Shown: positions 18,550-27,840 of the stretch, piece by piece | Numbering within the stretch: position 1 is the first letter of the stretch | How the letters are laid out: every line of letters begins with the position of its first letter | NCBI RefSeq assembly: GCF_030232885.1 | Contig: NZ_JASPGD010000001.1 | Location: forward strand, 323,399-387,398 | Reading direction: 5' to 3' | DNA from: Corynebacterium sp. MSK297 | GTDB lineage: Bacteria; Actinomycetota; Actinomycetes; Mycobacteriales; Mycobacteriaceae | Length of the DNA stretch: 64,000 bases | The notes under the pieces: generated by a model | Database searches by the model: none | What the model was told of the DNA's origin: nothing | The model's input: the letters and a program-made list of their open reading frames with translations, nothing else | Translations under genes and position numbers: made by a program

Positions 18550-20061
18550 TCACGCTGGTGTGCCCAGCAGCTGCTCGGCAACCCGCCACAGGCTCCACGC
18601 GTTGGAGGCTTTTACCAAGACCACTGCGCGCTGCTGTGCCGGACGAAGGATCTCTTCCACTGTACGCGTCGCACCATTCACATCTGCAACATGGCGGGTG
18701 CTAATCCCAGCTTGGCGTGCACCATCAACCAACGCGGCGATGTTTTCGGTCTTGCCGACGGCTACCAGCGTGTCGACGCCAAACTGACCTAATTGAGCGC
18801 CTAATTCCTGGTGCACAGCAGCTGCATCATCCCCCAGCTCGCTCATTTCACCGAGCACCGCAATCGCCTGCACCGGCGCAGGCGCGGCAGACGCCAACGC
18901 CGCAAGCCCTGCCCGCATCGATTCTGGATTAGCGTTATACGCATCGTTGATGACGGTGACGTTATCGGCACGCTGACGTACATCCATGCGGTGCGCTGAA
19001 ACCACAGTGTAATCACACAGCGCGGCGGAGATGTTTTCCAGCGACACACCGGCTTCTGCCGTGACTGCCGCAGCCGCGAGCGCGTTGCTGATTTGGTGGG
19101 TGCCCATAACCTGCAGGCGCACTGGCACGGATTTTCCATCCGGGGTGTGCAAGTTAAAAGACGGGCGTGCGAGCTCGTCGAGCGTGGCATCACTGGCATA
19201 ATAATCCGCCGTGGTTACGCCTTCGGCAGAAAAAGTCACCACCTTCCCCGGGGTCCTCGGTGCCATGTCCGCGACCACCGGATCATCGGCGTTCAGCACC
19301 GCGATACCACCAGTACTAGCGGCCGGCACTGCTTCAATCAGCTCGCCTTTGGCTTGTGCAATCGTGTCCTTGGAACCAAATTCCCCCAAATGCGCGCTGC
19401 CGACGTTAAGCACGGCACCGATTCGCGGCGGAGCGATTGCTGTCAGCTGGGCGATATGTCCAATACCGCGCGCGGATAACTCGGCGACGAGAAATTCTGT
19501 ATCCGCCGTACACCGCAATGCAGTATACGGGTGGCCAATCTCGTTGTTAAAAGAGCCCGGCGGGGCGATCGTCGGGCCAGCCGTCGACAAGATCGCCGCA
19601 AGCATGTCTTTCGTGGATGTCTTTCCGGCAGAACCAGTCACCCCCACCACCGTGAGTGCACCAGCGTCGGTCAATTCGGTCACCACTGCGCGAGCAAGCG
19701 CGGCCAGCGCGGCCAGCAATGCACGTACCGAGCCGTCCTCATCATGGGCGAAAACATAGGCCTGTGAGCCCGCCGCATCGTGCGATGCAGTTTCTTGCAG
19801 CTGCGGCAGCGTGGGCACGATGATCGCCGGGGTGCCCACAGGGCGGGCCGCCAGCGTCACCACTGCTCCGGCCTCGTGGGCTTTGTGCGCAAAATCGTGG
19901 CCGTCAACTCTGGCACCCGGCAACGCCAAAAATAACCCACCTGGGCTAACTTTGCGGGAGTCAAATTCCACCGAACCTGTGACCCGCACCTCAGGATCCG
20001 CGACGTTATCGAGCCGCCCGCCAACAATATCGGCGATCTGGGCGATGGTAAACGGAATCAT
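18550..20061 (-). CDS. murF: UDP-MurNAc-tripeptide--D-Ala-D-Ala ligase MurF
   Basis: MurF completes the pentapeptide by adding D-Ala-D-Ala. The 503-residue protein shows the N-terminal DSRKVSPGGLFLALPG substrate domain, the P-loop GVTGSAGKTSTKDML at about residue 144, and NDAYNANPESM in the C-terminal part. Its ATG overlaps the murE stop (ATAATG), so the two ligases are translationally coupled. Confidence 0.97.
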   Translation of the reverse strand: MIPFTIAQIADIVGGRLDNVADPEVRVTGSVEFDSRKVSPGGLFLALPGARVDGHDFAHKAHEAGAVVTLAARPVGTPAIIVPTLPQLQETASHDAAGSQAYVFAHDEDGSVRALLAALAALARAVVTELTDAGALTVVGVTGSAGKTSTKDMLAAILSTAGPTIAPPGSFNNEIGHPYTALRCTADTEFLVAELSARGIGHIAQLTAIAPPRIGAVLNVGSAHLGEFGSKDTIAQAKGELIEAVPAASTGGIAVLNADDPVVADMAPRTPGKVVTFSAEGVTTADYYASDATLDELARPSFNLHTPDGKSVPVRLQVMGTHQISNALAAAAVTAEAGVSLENISAALCDYTVVSAHRMDVRQRADNVTVINDAYNANPESMRAGLAALASAAPAPVQAIAVLGEMSELGDDAAAVHQELGAQLGQFGVDTLVAVGKTENIAALVDGARQAGISTRHVADVNGATRTVEEILRPAQQRAVVLVKASNAWSLWRVAEQLLGTPA

Positions 20062-21671
20062 TATTTCGCCTCTTTTCCAGCCAGAGCTTGGGCAAGCACA
20101 GTGCGATCGTCAAATTCATGAACGGTATCACCAACGATTTGGCCAGTCTCGTGGCCTTTGCCCGCCACGACAATGGCATCGCCAGCCCGTGCCCAATCCA
20201 CCAAAAGCTGAATAGCTTTAGCTCGATCGCCTTCTTCTACTAGGTATGCGGCTTCATCTGCCGAACCCGCAGCCACACTTGTCATGCCTGCTGTGTGCAG
20301 CGCTTCACGTGCGCCTTGCATAACAGCCGCGCGGATCAGTGCTGGATCTTCGGTGCGCGGATTATCATCGGTGACCACAACATAATCGGCGTGCTGCGCA
20401 GCAATACGACCCATGATCGGGCGTTTCGAGGAATCCCGATCACCACCGCAGCCGACCACTACACCCACGCGGCCACTGACCTGCCCACGCAACGTCGCCA
20501 ACACAGCTTCCAGCGCGCCCGGTTTATGCGCATAGTCGACTACCGCGACAAAATCCTGGCCTTCGGCTAGCGATTCCATCCGCCCCGGTACCGCAACGTT
20601 TTCCACCCCGCGCACAAACGCGGCGAGGTCGGCGTCGGCAAGCCGGGCCATCGCGCACGCCAGCGCGGCATTAGCCACGTTGAAGCTTCCCGGAAGTGGG
20701 AGGTTAAATGCTATTTTTTCACCGGCGATTCTCAGCTGTACCTGTTGGTTACCGCTTGCGGCCAGATCCGCTGAGTCCACGATCACCTCGGCGCTTGGGA
20801 GGCCTGAATCGGCTGAATCCCCGCCGTTGAGATTCGTCTGCACGCACCAACATTCCTGAGCAGTCTCAGCAGCAATAACGGCCATATCGCGCCCCCAGTG
20901 CTCATCAACCACGATTGCAGCTTTGTGTGCTGCCAACTCTCCGCGGAACAACCGGGCCTTCGCCCGGAAATAATCCTGCATCGTCGGGTGAAAATCCAGG
21001 TGATCCTGCGATAGATTGCTAAACCCGGCAACCGCAAACTGGGTGCCGTTCACTCGCCCCAACTCGAGCGCATGCGAAGAGACTTCCATGACGACGTGGG
21101 TAACGCCCTGGCCAACCATCATCGCGAAAAGCTCCTGCAGTTTCGGTGCTTCCGGAGTAGTCAGGCTGGTAGGAACCTTGACGCCATCGATACGCGTACC
21201 CGTCGTGCCGATGATGCCGACCTTCGAGCCAGTAGCGCGCAATCCGGATTCCAGAATATAGCTCGTCGTGGTTTTGCCGGAAGTCCCGGTAATGCCGATG
21301 ACCTGCATTTTCTGCGATGGGTGCCCATAAATCTCGGCCGCAATAAAGCCCAACACACCACGCAGGTTTTGAACGACCCAGACCGGACGATCCTCATGAT
21401 GATTCGCCAATATCCCAGCACCTGCAGCATCCGTGAGAATTGCTGCAGCTGCAGTACTTTCGGCAAATTCCGCACCGTGGACCCGGTTGCCCGGCATAGC
21501 AGCAAACAACTCACCGGATTTCACAGCTTTCGAGTCCAAGCTGATCCCGGTGATGGGACGCGCGGTGCTGGTATGGGAGGCGCTTACGGTGTTTTCTGCA
21601 CCAGGGCTGCTGATATCACCGGCAAGCTTTCCGCCGAATTTTTCTAGCAGTGCGTCCAAAGAGGTACTCAT
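20061..21671 (-). CDS. murE: UDP-MurNAc-L-Ala-D-Glu--meso-diaminopimelate ligase MurE
   Basis: MurE adds the third stem residue. The P-loop GITGTSGKTTTSYIL lies at about residue 128, and the substrate-selecting loop reads DDNPRTEDP at about residue 435; DNPR is the meso-diaminopimelate signature, fitting Corynebacterium peptidoglycan. The 536-residue length includes a somewhat extended N-terminal domain. AGGAG lies ten bases before the ATG. A 125-base gap separates the gene from ftsI. Confidence 0.97.
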   Translation of the reverse strand: MSTSLDALLEKFGGKLAGDISSPGAENTVSASHTSTARPITGISLDSKAVKSGELFAAMPGNRVHGAEFAESTAAAAILTDAAGAGILANHHEDRPVWVVQNLRGVLGFIAAEIYGHPSQKMQVIGITGTSGKTTTSYILESGLRATGSKVGIIGTTGTRIDGVKVPTSLTTPEAPKLQELFAMMVGQGVTHVVMEVSSHALELGRVNGTQFAVAGFSNLSQDHLDFHPTMQDYFRAKARLFRGELAAHKAAIVVDEHWGRDMAVIAAETAQECWCVQTNLNGGDSADSGLPSAEVIVDSADLAASGNQQVQLRIAGEKIAFNLPLPGSFNVANAALACAMARLADADLAAFVRGVENVAVPGRMESLAEGQDFVAVVDYAHKPGALEAVLATLRGQVSGRVGVVVGCGGDRDSSKRPIMGRIAAQHADYVVVTDDNPRTEDPALIRAAVMQGAREALHTAGMTSVAAGSADEAAYLVEEGDRAKAIQLLVDWARAGDAIVVAGKGHETGQIVGDTVHEFDDRTVLAQALAGKEAK

Positions 21672-21796
21672 CGGGGTAGTGCTCCTTTTCGAAAACTGGG
21701 ACGGTCTGGGCCGGCCTGAGCCGGTAGTGAAAACTACTGGGCCGGTGTCTTCTAGGGGTGTGCGTAAATCGCTTCTTTATCGGTTCAGCCACCACT

Positions 21797-23851
21797 TTAC
21801 GGCGCTTGCAGAGTCAAATCTGGTGCAGCTGGCGACGGCGGAACGTTGTCACGATCCAGCAACCACGAGGCGATCTGATGGAACAGCGGTCCGGCACTAG
21901 TTCCGCCGCCCCCACCATCGAGGACACCGCGTTCTGGTTCATCCAACATGATCGCGACGACGAAACGTGGATCATCCACGGGCGCAATGCCTGCGAAGGT
22001 AATCCAATAAGCTGAATTGGAATACGCCCCGGTGTTCGGGTCGACCTTCTGCGCAGTTCCGGTCTTGGCGCTGATGTTGTAGCCCTCAATATTGGCGTCC
22101 GGCGCAGTCCCGTTATTGACGCCCGCCGGATCTGCCTGCACAGTAGCGCGGAACATATCGACCACGGTCGCTGCTGTTTCTTTGCTGACTACGCGCGTCT
22201 TTTCTGGTTTATCGTCGTTGGCGGAAGCAGCAGTCTTCTGTTCATTCGCACGGTTGCCATCATTCCCGCCAGTGCCGTCGGCCGCATCTTCTGCGTTGCT
22301 AGCGGGGTCGTCGCGATTGTTCTTATCGCTGGCGCCCTTATCGCTGTTGTTCTTGTCGTCGCGGTCGGATTTGATGATGCGCGGTTCAACCCGTTCACCA
22401 CCATTGGCCAGCGTTTGGAAAACCGATGCCATCTGCAACGTGGTCCACGACATGCCTTGCCCGATCGGAAGGTTCGCAAACGTCGAACCCGACCATTGCG
22501 AGCGCGGCGGCCGCAACCCCGACGACTCATTGGGCAACTCGATGCCTGTGGTTTCACCGATTCCGAATTTATTCAGGTATTCGTCGAACTTGTCCTGACC
22601 CAGCCTTTCTGCAAGCTGCAGCGTGCCGACGTTGGACGATTTACCGAAGATACCAGCCGTCGTATACGGCAGTGGACCATGCGGCCAAGCATCATTGACC
22701 GTGACATCCGCGACCTGGATACTGCCTGGTACCGTGTGTACCTCATCTGGGGTGGTCACCCCCTCTTCAATCGCAGCAGCTGCTGTAATAATCTTTGCCA
22801 CAGATCCAGGCTCATAAGGGAAAGAAATCGATCGGTTATCGAAGTGTTTTCCTTCTTCTAATTGCTTTCCGATATCACCATTTGGGTCAATGGTATCGGT
22901 ATTCGCCATAGCCAATACTTCACCCGTTGTGGCATCAAGCACGACAGCTTCGGCAGATTCCGCCAAAGAATTACGCTTGGCCTGTTCCAACTGCTGCTGC
23001 ACATACGTTTGCAGATCCAAATCCAGGGTCAATTCAATATCTTTGCCATCGACAGCCGGGGTCTCGTCACGCAAGGTACCGGGAATGACCTGCCCATTGG
23101 TGGAGACATCTTCTGTCGATCTGCCGTTAATCCCGGACAGCTTCGAATCACGCGAAGCTTCCAAACCAAACTGGCCGGTACCATCCATCGAAACCCGCCC
23201 CACAACGTTTTCGCCGATCGCACCGTTAGGGTATTGCCGAATATCCTGGTGATCTGCTGCTACACCATGGAATCGCTCGGAAATTTCGGCGGCAACATCC
23301 GGGTCCACATTGCGCACAAGCACCTCATACTGAGTGTCCGCGTTGAGCTTATCTAGCAGGTCTTTCGACTTTAAATCCTGCTCATCAGCGGAGGCTGCTT
23401 CGATAATCTTCGGAATCTCTCGAGACATTTCGCGCAGCGTTGTACGGACGTGCTCGTCCTTTTGCTCGTCGTCAAGACGCTCATCAGATTCTAATTGCGC
23501 CTGCTCCCGTAGTTCTTTGCGCAGTGTGGTTGGCGAAACTGTCAACGAGCGTGCCTGCATGGTGTAGGCAATCTGCTTGCCTTCCCGATCCAGCACTGCT
23601 CCGCGTCGAGCCGGGTCAACATAAATCCTTGCGCGCTGGTCTTCAGCACGCGCCGATAAGTCTGGCCCCCAGACCACCTGAACCCACGCGAGGCGCCCAG
23701 CCAGTACCACGGCAAAAACCAGTAATAGCGCCGCGATCAGCCGCAAGCGCTTATGCATTAGCATGCGCTGCGCTGGTTGCGGCGTGCGCGAAGAACCTAG
23801 GCGTGCCGAACCATTCGGACTATGAGGGCCACGCTGCGCAGAAGATGTCAC
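21797..23851 (-). CDS. ftsI: Septal penicillin-binding protein FtsI (PBP3 class)
   Basis: FtsI is the class B transpeptidase that cross-links septal peptidoglycan with FtsW. The 684-residue protein has one membrane segment (about 36-56), a dimerisation/pedestal domain, and the penicillin-binding motifs S350-V-A-K, S405-S-N and K596-T-G-T. Between the SSN and KTGT motifs, at about residues 495-552, lies a roughly 58-residue Asp/Asn/Lys/Ala-rich stretch (DRDDKNNSDKGASDKNN...) that looks disordered and is unexpected inside the catalytic domain. The GTG start has AGGAAGGTG upstream. Confidence 0.96.
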   Translation of the reverse strand: MTSSAQRGPHSPNGSARLGSSRTPQPAQRMLMHKRLRLIAALLLVFAVVLAGRLAWVQVVWGPDLSARAEDQRARIYVDPARRGAVLDREGKQIAYTMQARSLTVSPTTLRKELREQAQLESDERLDDEQKDEHVRTTLREMSREIPKIIEAASADEQDLKSKDLLDKLNADTQYEVLVRNVDPDVAAEISERFHGVAADHQDIRQYPNGAIGENVVGRVSMDGTGQFGLEASRDSKLSGINGRSTEDVSTNGQVIPGTLRDETPAVDGKDIELTLDLDLQTYVQQQLEQAKRNSLAESAEAVVLDATTGEVLAMANTDTIDPNGDIGKQLEEGKHFDNRSISFPYEPGSVAKIITAAAAIEEGVTTPDEVHTVPGSIQVADVTVNDAWPHGPLPYTTAGIFGKSSNVGTLQLAERLGQDKFDEYLNKFGIGETTGIELPNESSGLRPPRSQWSGSTFANLPIGQGMSWTTLQMASVFQTLANGGERVEPRIIKSDRDDKNNSDKGASDKNNRDDPASNAEDAADGTGGNDGNRANEQKTAASANDDKPEKTRVVSKETAATVVDMFRATVQADPAGVNNGTAPDANIEGYNISAKTGTAQKVDPNTGAYSNSAYWITFAGIAPVDDPRFVVAIMLDEPERGVLDGGGGGTSAGPLFHQIASWLLDRDNVPPSPAAPDLTLQAP

Positions 23852-23873
23852 GGTGGAAATGTCACCTTCCTAA

Positions 23874-24839
23874 TTAGCGGAAATTGGGCTGATACGGCGT
23901 CTGTACTGGAGCTTGATTGTCGTGGGTGTCTGCATGCTGGCGTGGCTGAACATTGTCTCCGCCTTGCCCCGTTTCCAGGTTTTCTGGGTTTTCTGGGTTT
24001 TCTACACCTGCGCGAGCCGCACCCGCGTCGTTGGTACCAGGCTCGTTAGGTGCTGGTTGCTGGTTGCCTGCAACTTCCGCGGCAGCTCCTTCTGGAGCTT
24101 GCGGGGCACCAGCCTGCGGATACGGGATGCCACGACGGCCTTCCGGAATTGACTCCAATCGCTCACGCAACTGACCGATGCCGTCTGGGTCGCTAGATGC
24201 TTGCCCCGGACGAACAGGCTCACCGTTGACATCAATAATAGGACGAGTCTCTGCCGAAGCCGGGCGATCTTCCACAATGTCGCCATTTTCATCCCGACGC
24301 AGGATACCTGGCAACTCCGGAATCTCCAGACCCTCTTCAACCGCGTGCCCCGCGATCTCTGCCGCGGAACGCACGTTTTCCAGATCACGATGCAGCGTTT
24401 CTAATTCATTATTCAGCTGGCTTTCTTCCGCGGTCAACACCTGCACACGGAAAGTCTGCTGCGTAGCAATACCTGACAGCCAGATCGCGAAAACGATGCC
24501 ACCAACCATCATGGCGATGGCAACTATGGACAGGCGGGCGCGCGTCGTCACGCGCTTGACCGGATTTACCATGCGGCCGCGTACGCTCACAACCTGTTGC
24601 GAACCCAACCGACGCGGGCCCTTGCCAGCTTGCGTAGTATTCTGCCGTCCACCAGTGCGAGATGGGCGTGACGGCTCAGCATAACCTACTGCCCCAGCAC
24701 CTGCCTGGCCGCTGCGAACGCGGATACCAGCCTGCCGGTTGGCTCGGGTATATTGCGCCCGGCGCGGCAGCGTCGCCGTGCCATTGCTAGAGGAACGATC
24801 CGCGGTGCTACGCCGGCGTTCATCAGTACTGGTATACAT
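23874..24839 (-). CDS. ftsL: FtsL-like divisome protein with long tails
   Basis: The position between rsmH and ftsI and the topology identify an FtsL-type protein: a basic cytoplasmic N-terminus of about 100 residues, one membrane segment (about 103-122, LSIVAIAMMVGGIVFAIWL) and a short coiled-coil-like stretch (AEESQLNNELETLHRDLENVRS). FtsL recruits and activates FtsW/FtsI. Unusually, about 150 further extracellular residues follow, rich in Pro, Gly, Asn and Glu, containing PENPENLE encoded by a 9-bp DNA repeat. At 321 residues it is much longer than typical FtsL proteins. Confidence 0.8.
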   Translation of the reverse strand: MYTSTDERRRSTADRSSSNGTATLPRRAQYTRANRQAGIRVRSGQAGAGAVGYAEPSRPSRTGGRQNTTQAGKGPRRLGSQQVVSVRGRMVNPVKRVTTRARLSIVAIAMMVGGIVFAIWLSGIATQQTFRVQVLTAEESQLNNELETLHRDLENVRSAAEIAGHAVEEGLEIPELPGILRRDENGDIVEDRPASAETRPIIDVNGEPVRPGQASSDPDGIGQLRERLESIPEGRRGIPYPQAGAPQAPEGAAAEVAGNQQPAPNEPGTNDAGAARAGVENPENPENLETGQGGDNVQPRQHADTHDNQAPVQTPYQPNFR

Positions 24840-24841
24840 CT

Positions 24842-26005
24842 CTAGACACGACCTTCCGGGTCCACCGCAGCTGCGGCTGGTTGATCTTGCAGCGTGGGTA
24901 CTTCCGAATTTTGTTGCTGCGGGTTGTGCTCCGGTAACTTTTCGACAGCGCGCACTCGCACCGACGCTGCGCGTGGATTTTCCTCGATTTCTTGCTGGCT
25001 AGCTTGTTCCGCCCCACGAGTAACCACCCGGAACTTCGCGGCTGTCCCCGGTAAGTCCATTGGCAGACCCACCGGGGTTTTCGACTGCGAAATATCACGG
25101 AAATGCGACTTGACTAGACGGTCTTCCAAAGACTGATAGCTCATGAATACTGCTCGGCCACTATCCCGCAGCATGCTGGTAATCATCGGCAACGCGTTTT
25201 CGATGGCGGCCAGCTCCTGGTTCACTTCAATACGCAGCGCTTGAAACGTGCGCTTTGCAGGATGACCGCCACTACGACGTGCCGGCGCCGGGATGGTGGC
25301 ATACAGCAGTTCTACAAGACGCCGTGAAGTAGTAAACGGTTCCTTGTCTCGCTCACGCAGCACCGCCGAGGCGATCTTGCCAGCAAATTTCTCATCGCCA
25401 TACGTTTTCAAGATACGTGCGAGTCCGCCGTGCGAATAGGTATTAAGGATATCCGCCGCAGTCGTCGGCGCCGAAGCATCCATACGCATATCCAACGGCG
25501 CATCTGTCTTATAAGCGAAACCACGCTCCAGCTGGTCCAGTTGCATCGACGACACACCGAGATCAAACAACGCCCCCGTGATTCCCTGTTGGGCGGCGTC
25601 GACAAGAAGTTCAGGATTGCCCGCATAATTCGCATCCGCTGCGGCGGCTTCCGAAGCATCCGTTGTGAGTGCGGCGAGATTGTCGCCAAATTCGTCAAAA
25701 CGGCACTGCACCGCACACACACGATCCAGGTACGGCTGCAGACGTTGCGTGGCCGAGCGTAAAGCATTCGTGTCACGGTCAAGACCGATCACGCGCAATT
25801 GGGGAAACTGCTCGAGAAAAAATTCTGTGTGCCCACCTGCACCCAAGGTGCCGTCGACAAGGATTCCGGTGCCACCCGAAGCACCGATAGCAGGGGCCAA
25901 CAATTCCGCCATCCGCTCACGCATCACCGGGACGTGTCCGTGGTCCCGTAACGGCTGCGCCGAACTCGATCCCGCGGAATTAGCTGAATCAGATGGGTGT
26001 GCCAT
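24842..26005 (-). CDS. rsmH: 16S rRNA (cytosine1402-N4)-methyltransferase RsmH
   Basis: RsmH (MraW) methylates C1402 in the ribosomal P site using S-adenosylmethionine. The 387-residue protein has the start HVPVMRERM, the SAM motif [33 protein letters not shown], and [13 protein letters not shown]. The last 40 or so residues form an unconserved Gln/Pro/Ala-rich tail. GGGGAGG lies nine bases before the ATG. It ends two bases upstream of the ftsL start. Confidence 0.97.
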   Translation of the reverse strand: MAHPSDSANSAGSSSAQPLRDHGHVPVMRERMAELLAPAIGASGGTGILVDGTLGAGGHTEFFLEQFPQLRVIGLDRDTNALRSATQRLQPYLDRVCAVQCRFDEFGDNLAALTTDASEAAAADANYAGNPELLVDAAQQGITGALFDLGVSSMQLDQLERGFAYKTDAPLDMRMDASAPTTAADILNTYSHGGLARILKTYGDEKFAGKIASAVLRERDKEPFTTSRRLVELLYATIPAPARRSGGHPAKRTFQALRIEVNQELAAIENALPMITSMLRDSGRAVFMSYQSLEDRLVKSHFRDISQSKTPVGLPMDLPGTAAKFRVVTRGAEQASQQEIEENPRAASVRVRAVEKLPEHNPQQQNSEVPTLQDQPAAAAVDPEGRV

Positions 26006-26149
26006 GGCAACTGTCCTCCCCTCGCGCGATAAACGTCGTGATGATGGGGTGCATACAGGGCTCTGTTCGAGGCAGGTTTCTGATGTCGGGGAAGTACACC
26101 AGAGGCATCCGCCTCAAACAGAGTCCTTATACACACTCCGTGCGCTGCC

Positions 26150-26584
26150 TTAGAGAAGGCCAGCCAGCACTTCGTCAGCGTCGGCTGCGGAATACGCAGC
26201 TTCGGTCTGTTCTTGGTATGCGGCCCAGGACTCTTTATCCCAGATCTCGAGAAAGTCCACAGAACCTACGACCACACATTCCTTGGACAGGTTTGCATAC
26301 TCGCGGTGCGCTGCTGACAAGGTAATACGACCATTGCCGTCCGGACGTTGCTCATCCGCGCTTGCTGCCAAGTTACGAATGAACGCGCGTGCCTCCGGGT
26401 TAGTACGTGAGATCGTTGCCGCTTTGCGTGCGCGAGCAGCGAACTCTTCCCGGGGATAGACCGCCAAAGAGTGGTCCTGCCCCTTCGTTACCATCAACCC
26501 ACCGGCGAGTTCGTCTCGGAATTTCGCCGGTAGTGTCAGCCGCCCTTTGTCGTCGAGCTTGGGAGTGTATGTGCCGAGAAACAT
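26150..26584 (-). CDS. mraZ: Transcriptional regulator MraZ
   Basis: MraZ is an AbrB/SpoVT-like ring-forming repressor that binds repeated GTGGG boxes at its own promoter and so controls the first genes of dcw. The start [23 protein letters not shown] and the internal repeat [17 protein letters not shown] show the two AbrB-like modules. ATG 26582-26584 was chosen because AGGAGG stands nine bases before it and the length of 144 residues matches the family; the longer frame to 26608 has no such site. A GTGGGG array lies 150-175 bases upstream and a second one about 0.45 kb upstream. Confidence 0.97.
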   Translation of the reverse strand: MFLGTYTPKLDDKGRLTLPAKFRDELAGGLMVTKGQDHSLAVYPREEFAARARKAATISRTNPEARAFIRNLAASADEQRPDGNGRITLSAAHREYANLSKECVVVGSVDFLEIWDKESWAAYQEQTEAAYSAADADEVLAGLL

Positions 26585-26733
26585 TCTCGGTAACCTCCTG
26601 TCACTCAACTCCTCCGGTACACGGGTTTTCTCTGACCGTCACTTCCTTGTTCGTGCATACAGAATCACTCGTCAATCTCTGACACAGATGTCTGACACAT
26701 CCGCGTATACACAAGACTGGTCGTGTCGGCTAA

Positions 26734-26759
26734 GCCCACTGTACCCCACTTTGCCCCAC
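26734..26759 (-). promoter_or_regulatory. Promoter-proximal MraZ operator array
   Basis: Read on the minus strand, three boxes follow each other at exact 10-bp steps: GTGGGG starting at 26759, GTGGGG at 26749 and GTGGGC at 26739. This is the MraZ operator layout (helically phased TGGG boxes). A TGGGG at 26770-26766 could be a fourth, out of phase. A possible -10, TATACG (26709-26704), lies downstream, so the boxes would cover the -35 side of the mraZ promoter. Confidence 0.85.
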
Positions 26760-27032
26760 AATCAACCCCAAACACGTCAACAACGTACGCAACAGCTCTA
26801 GTGCGAGTCTATTCATGCAGGTAAATGGCACTAAATTCGGTGGGGGACAATTCCTCATACCCGCTTGAGAACACCGATAAACACCACCATCGCTTCGGGG
26901 TTGAGGCAGCCGCAACGCGGAACACAACAACAAAGCAGAGCACAGCAACACTGAGGGCCTTAACACTTGGGGCTCTGCCAGGAAGTTTTAGCGGCGGCTA
27001 CCGCTTGAGGGACTGCACACCAAACCAACAGC

Positions 27033-27107
27033 GTGGGGCAAAGTGGGGACGGTGGGGCAAAGTGGGGAATATGGGCACAATTCCGACCTTGCGGGGCGAA
27101 ATGGGGG
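27033..27107 (+). promoter_or_regulatory. Second, distal array of MraZ-type boxes
   Basis: On the plus strand GTGGGG starts at 27033, 27043, 27052 and 27062, followed by ATGGGC at 27071 and, two turns further on, GCGGGG at 27091 and ATGGGGG at 27101; nearly all steps are 9-10 or 20 bp. The 16-mer GTGGGGCAAAGTGGGG occurs twice here and once, inverted, in the promoter-proximal array. The region is non-coding and lies between mraZ and the DUF3040 gene. Box identity is seen; binding by MraZ is inferred. Confidence 0.7.
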
Positions 27108-27140
27108 CCACAGCACGTAGCAAAAACAAACAGGCACAAA

Positions 27141-27175
27141 AACCCCACGGTGACCGTGCAGATCACCATGGGGTT
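27141..27175 (-). terminator. Terminator of the DUF3040 gene
   Basis: On the minus strand AACCCCATGGTGA and TCACCGTGGGGTT form a 13-base stem with one mismatch around a nine-base loop, followed by a TTTTT run. It lies 26 bases past the stop of the DUF3040 gene. Confidence 0.85.
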
Positions 27176-27200
27176 AAGCCCGCTTAACGCAAGAAAAATC

Positions 27201-27659
27201 TTAATTCTCGTCAAAGCGAGAGCGGAAGCGCTCCTCCATCTTGTCGCCCAATGTGCGCTTACCATTAGCAGCGTTGTTATTGCGCACAGATTTTGCAGCC
27301 TTCGACCTCCCACGCGGAGACCCCAAGGAAGAATTCGACAGCGAAGCCGCAGAAAGCTGGTTGTCGGAGTTCCCATTACCACGCAACATCCATACACCAG
27401 CGCCGAACATCACCAAGAAACCGGCGATGCTAATGGCGATATACCAAAGGCTAAACTGCGCGGTGGCGGCGCCACCGATGACAGCAACCAGGCCGACTAC
27501 TGCTAGCGCGACGCCACGGAGTGTCAACCCCCCACCCTCACCAAAACCAGTGAAGGACGAATCATCTTCGGAAACTGAAGAGCCAAACTTAGGGTCCTCA
27601 GCAAGCAGCGACTCCTCAATCTCACGGAGTGCTTGCTGCTCTTGCTCAGACAGCGACAC
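27201..27659 (-). CDS. DUF3040 family membrane protein
   Basis: A 152-residue actinobacterial protein of the DUF3040 type: the N-terminus SLSEQEQQALREIEESLLAEDPKF is the family hallmark, followed by two membrane segments at about residues 48-66 and 70-90 and a basic Ser/Asn-rich cytoplasmic tail ending in EERFRSRFDEN. Function is unknown. GTG 27657-27659 is selected because AGGAGG lies eight bases before it; a longer frame to 27722 lacks a comparable site. A terminator follows the gene, so it is probably monocistronic. Confidence 0.88.
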   Translation of the reverse strand: MSLSEQEQQALREIEESLLAEDPKFGSSVSEDDSSFTGFGEGGGLTLRGVALAVVGLVAVIGGAATAQFSLWYIAISIAGFLVMFGAGVWMLRGNGNSDNQLSAASLSNSSLGSPRGRSKAAKSVRNNNAANGKRTLGDKMEERFRSRFDEN

Positions 27660-27840
27660 GGTGGTTCCTCCTGGTGGGGCAATTGGCATCCCATACGGCT
27701 TGCCGTCGGCGCGCATGGACACTTCTCACTAGCTTTCAATCTAGTTAACGCCCAGACTATCGCTATTGTTCCCAGAATTTCTACTTTTTTGCGAGACCCC
27801 ATCACACCAAATCGCACCTGACATCACACTTGCCACTACA

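Noticed and set aside
26825..27187. 120-codon plus-strand frame covering the distal GTGGGG array
   Set aside because: The translated repeats (KWGRWGKVG) merely reflect the box array; there is no ribosome-binding site and no conserved pattern, so the array is better read as non-coding.
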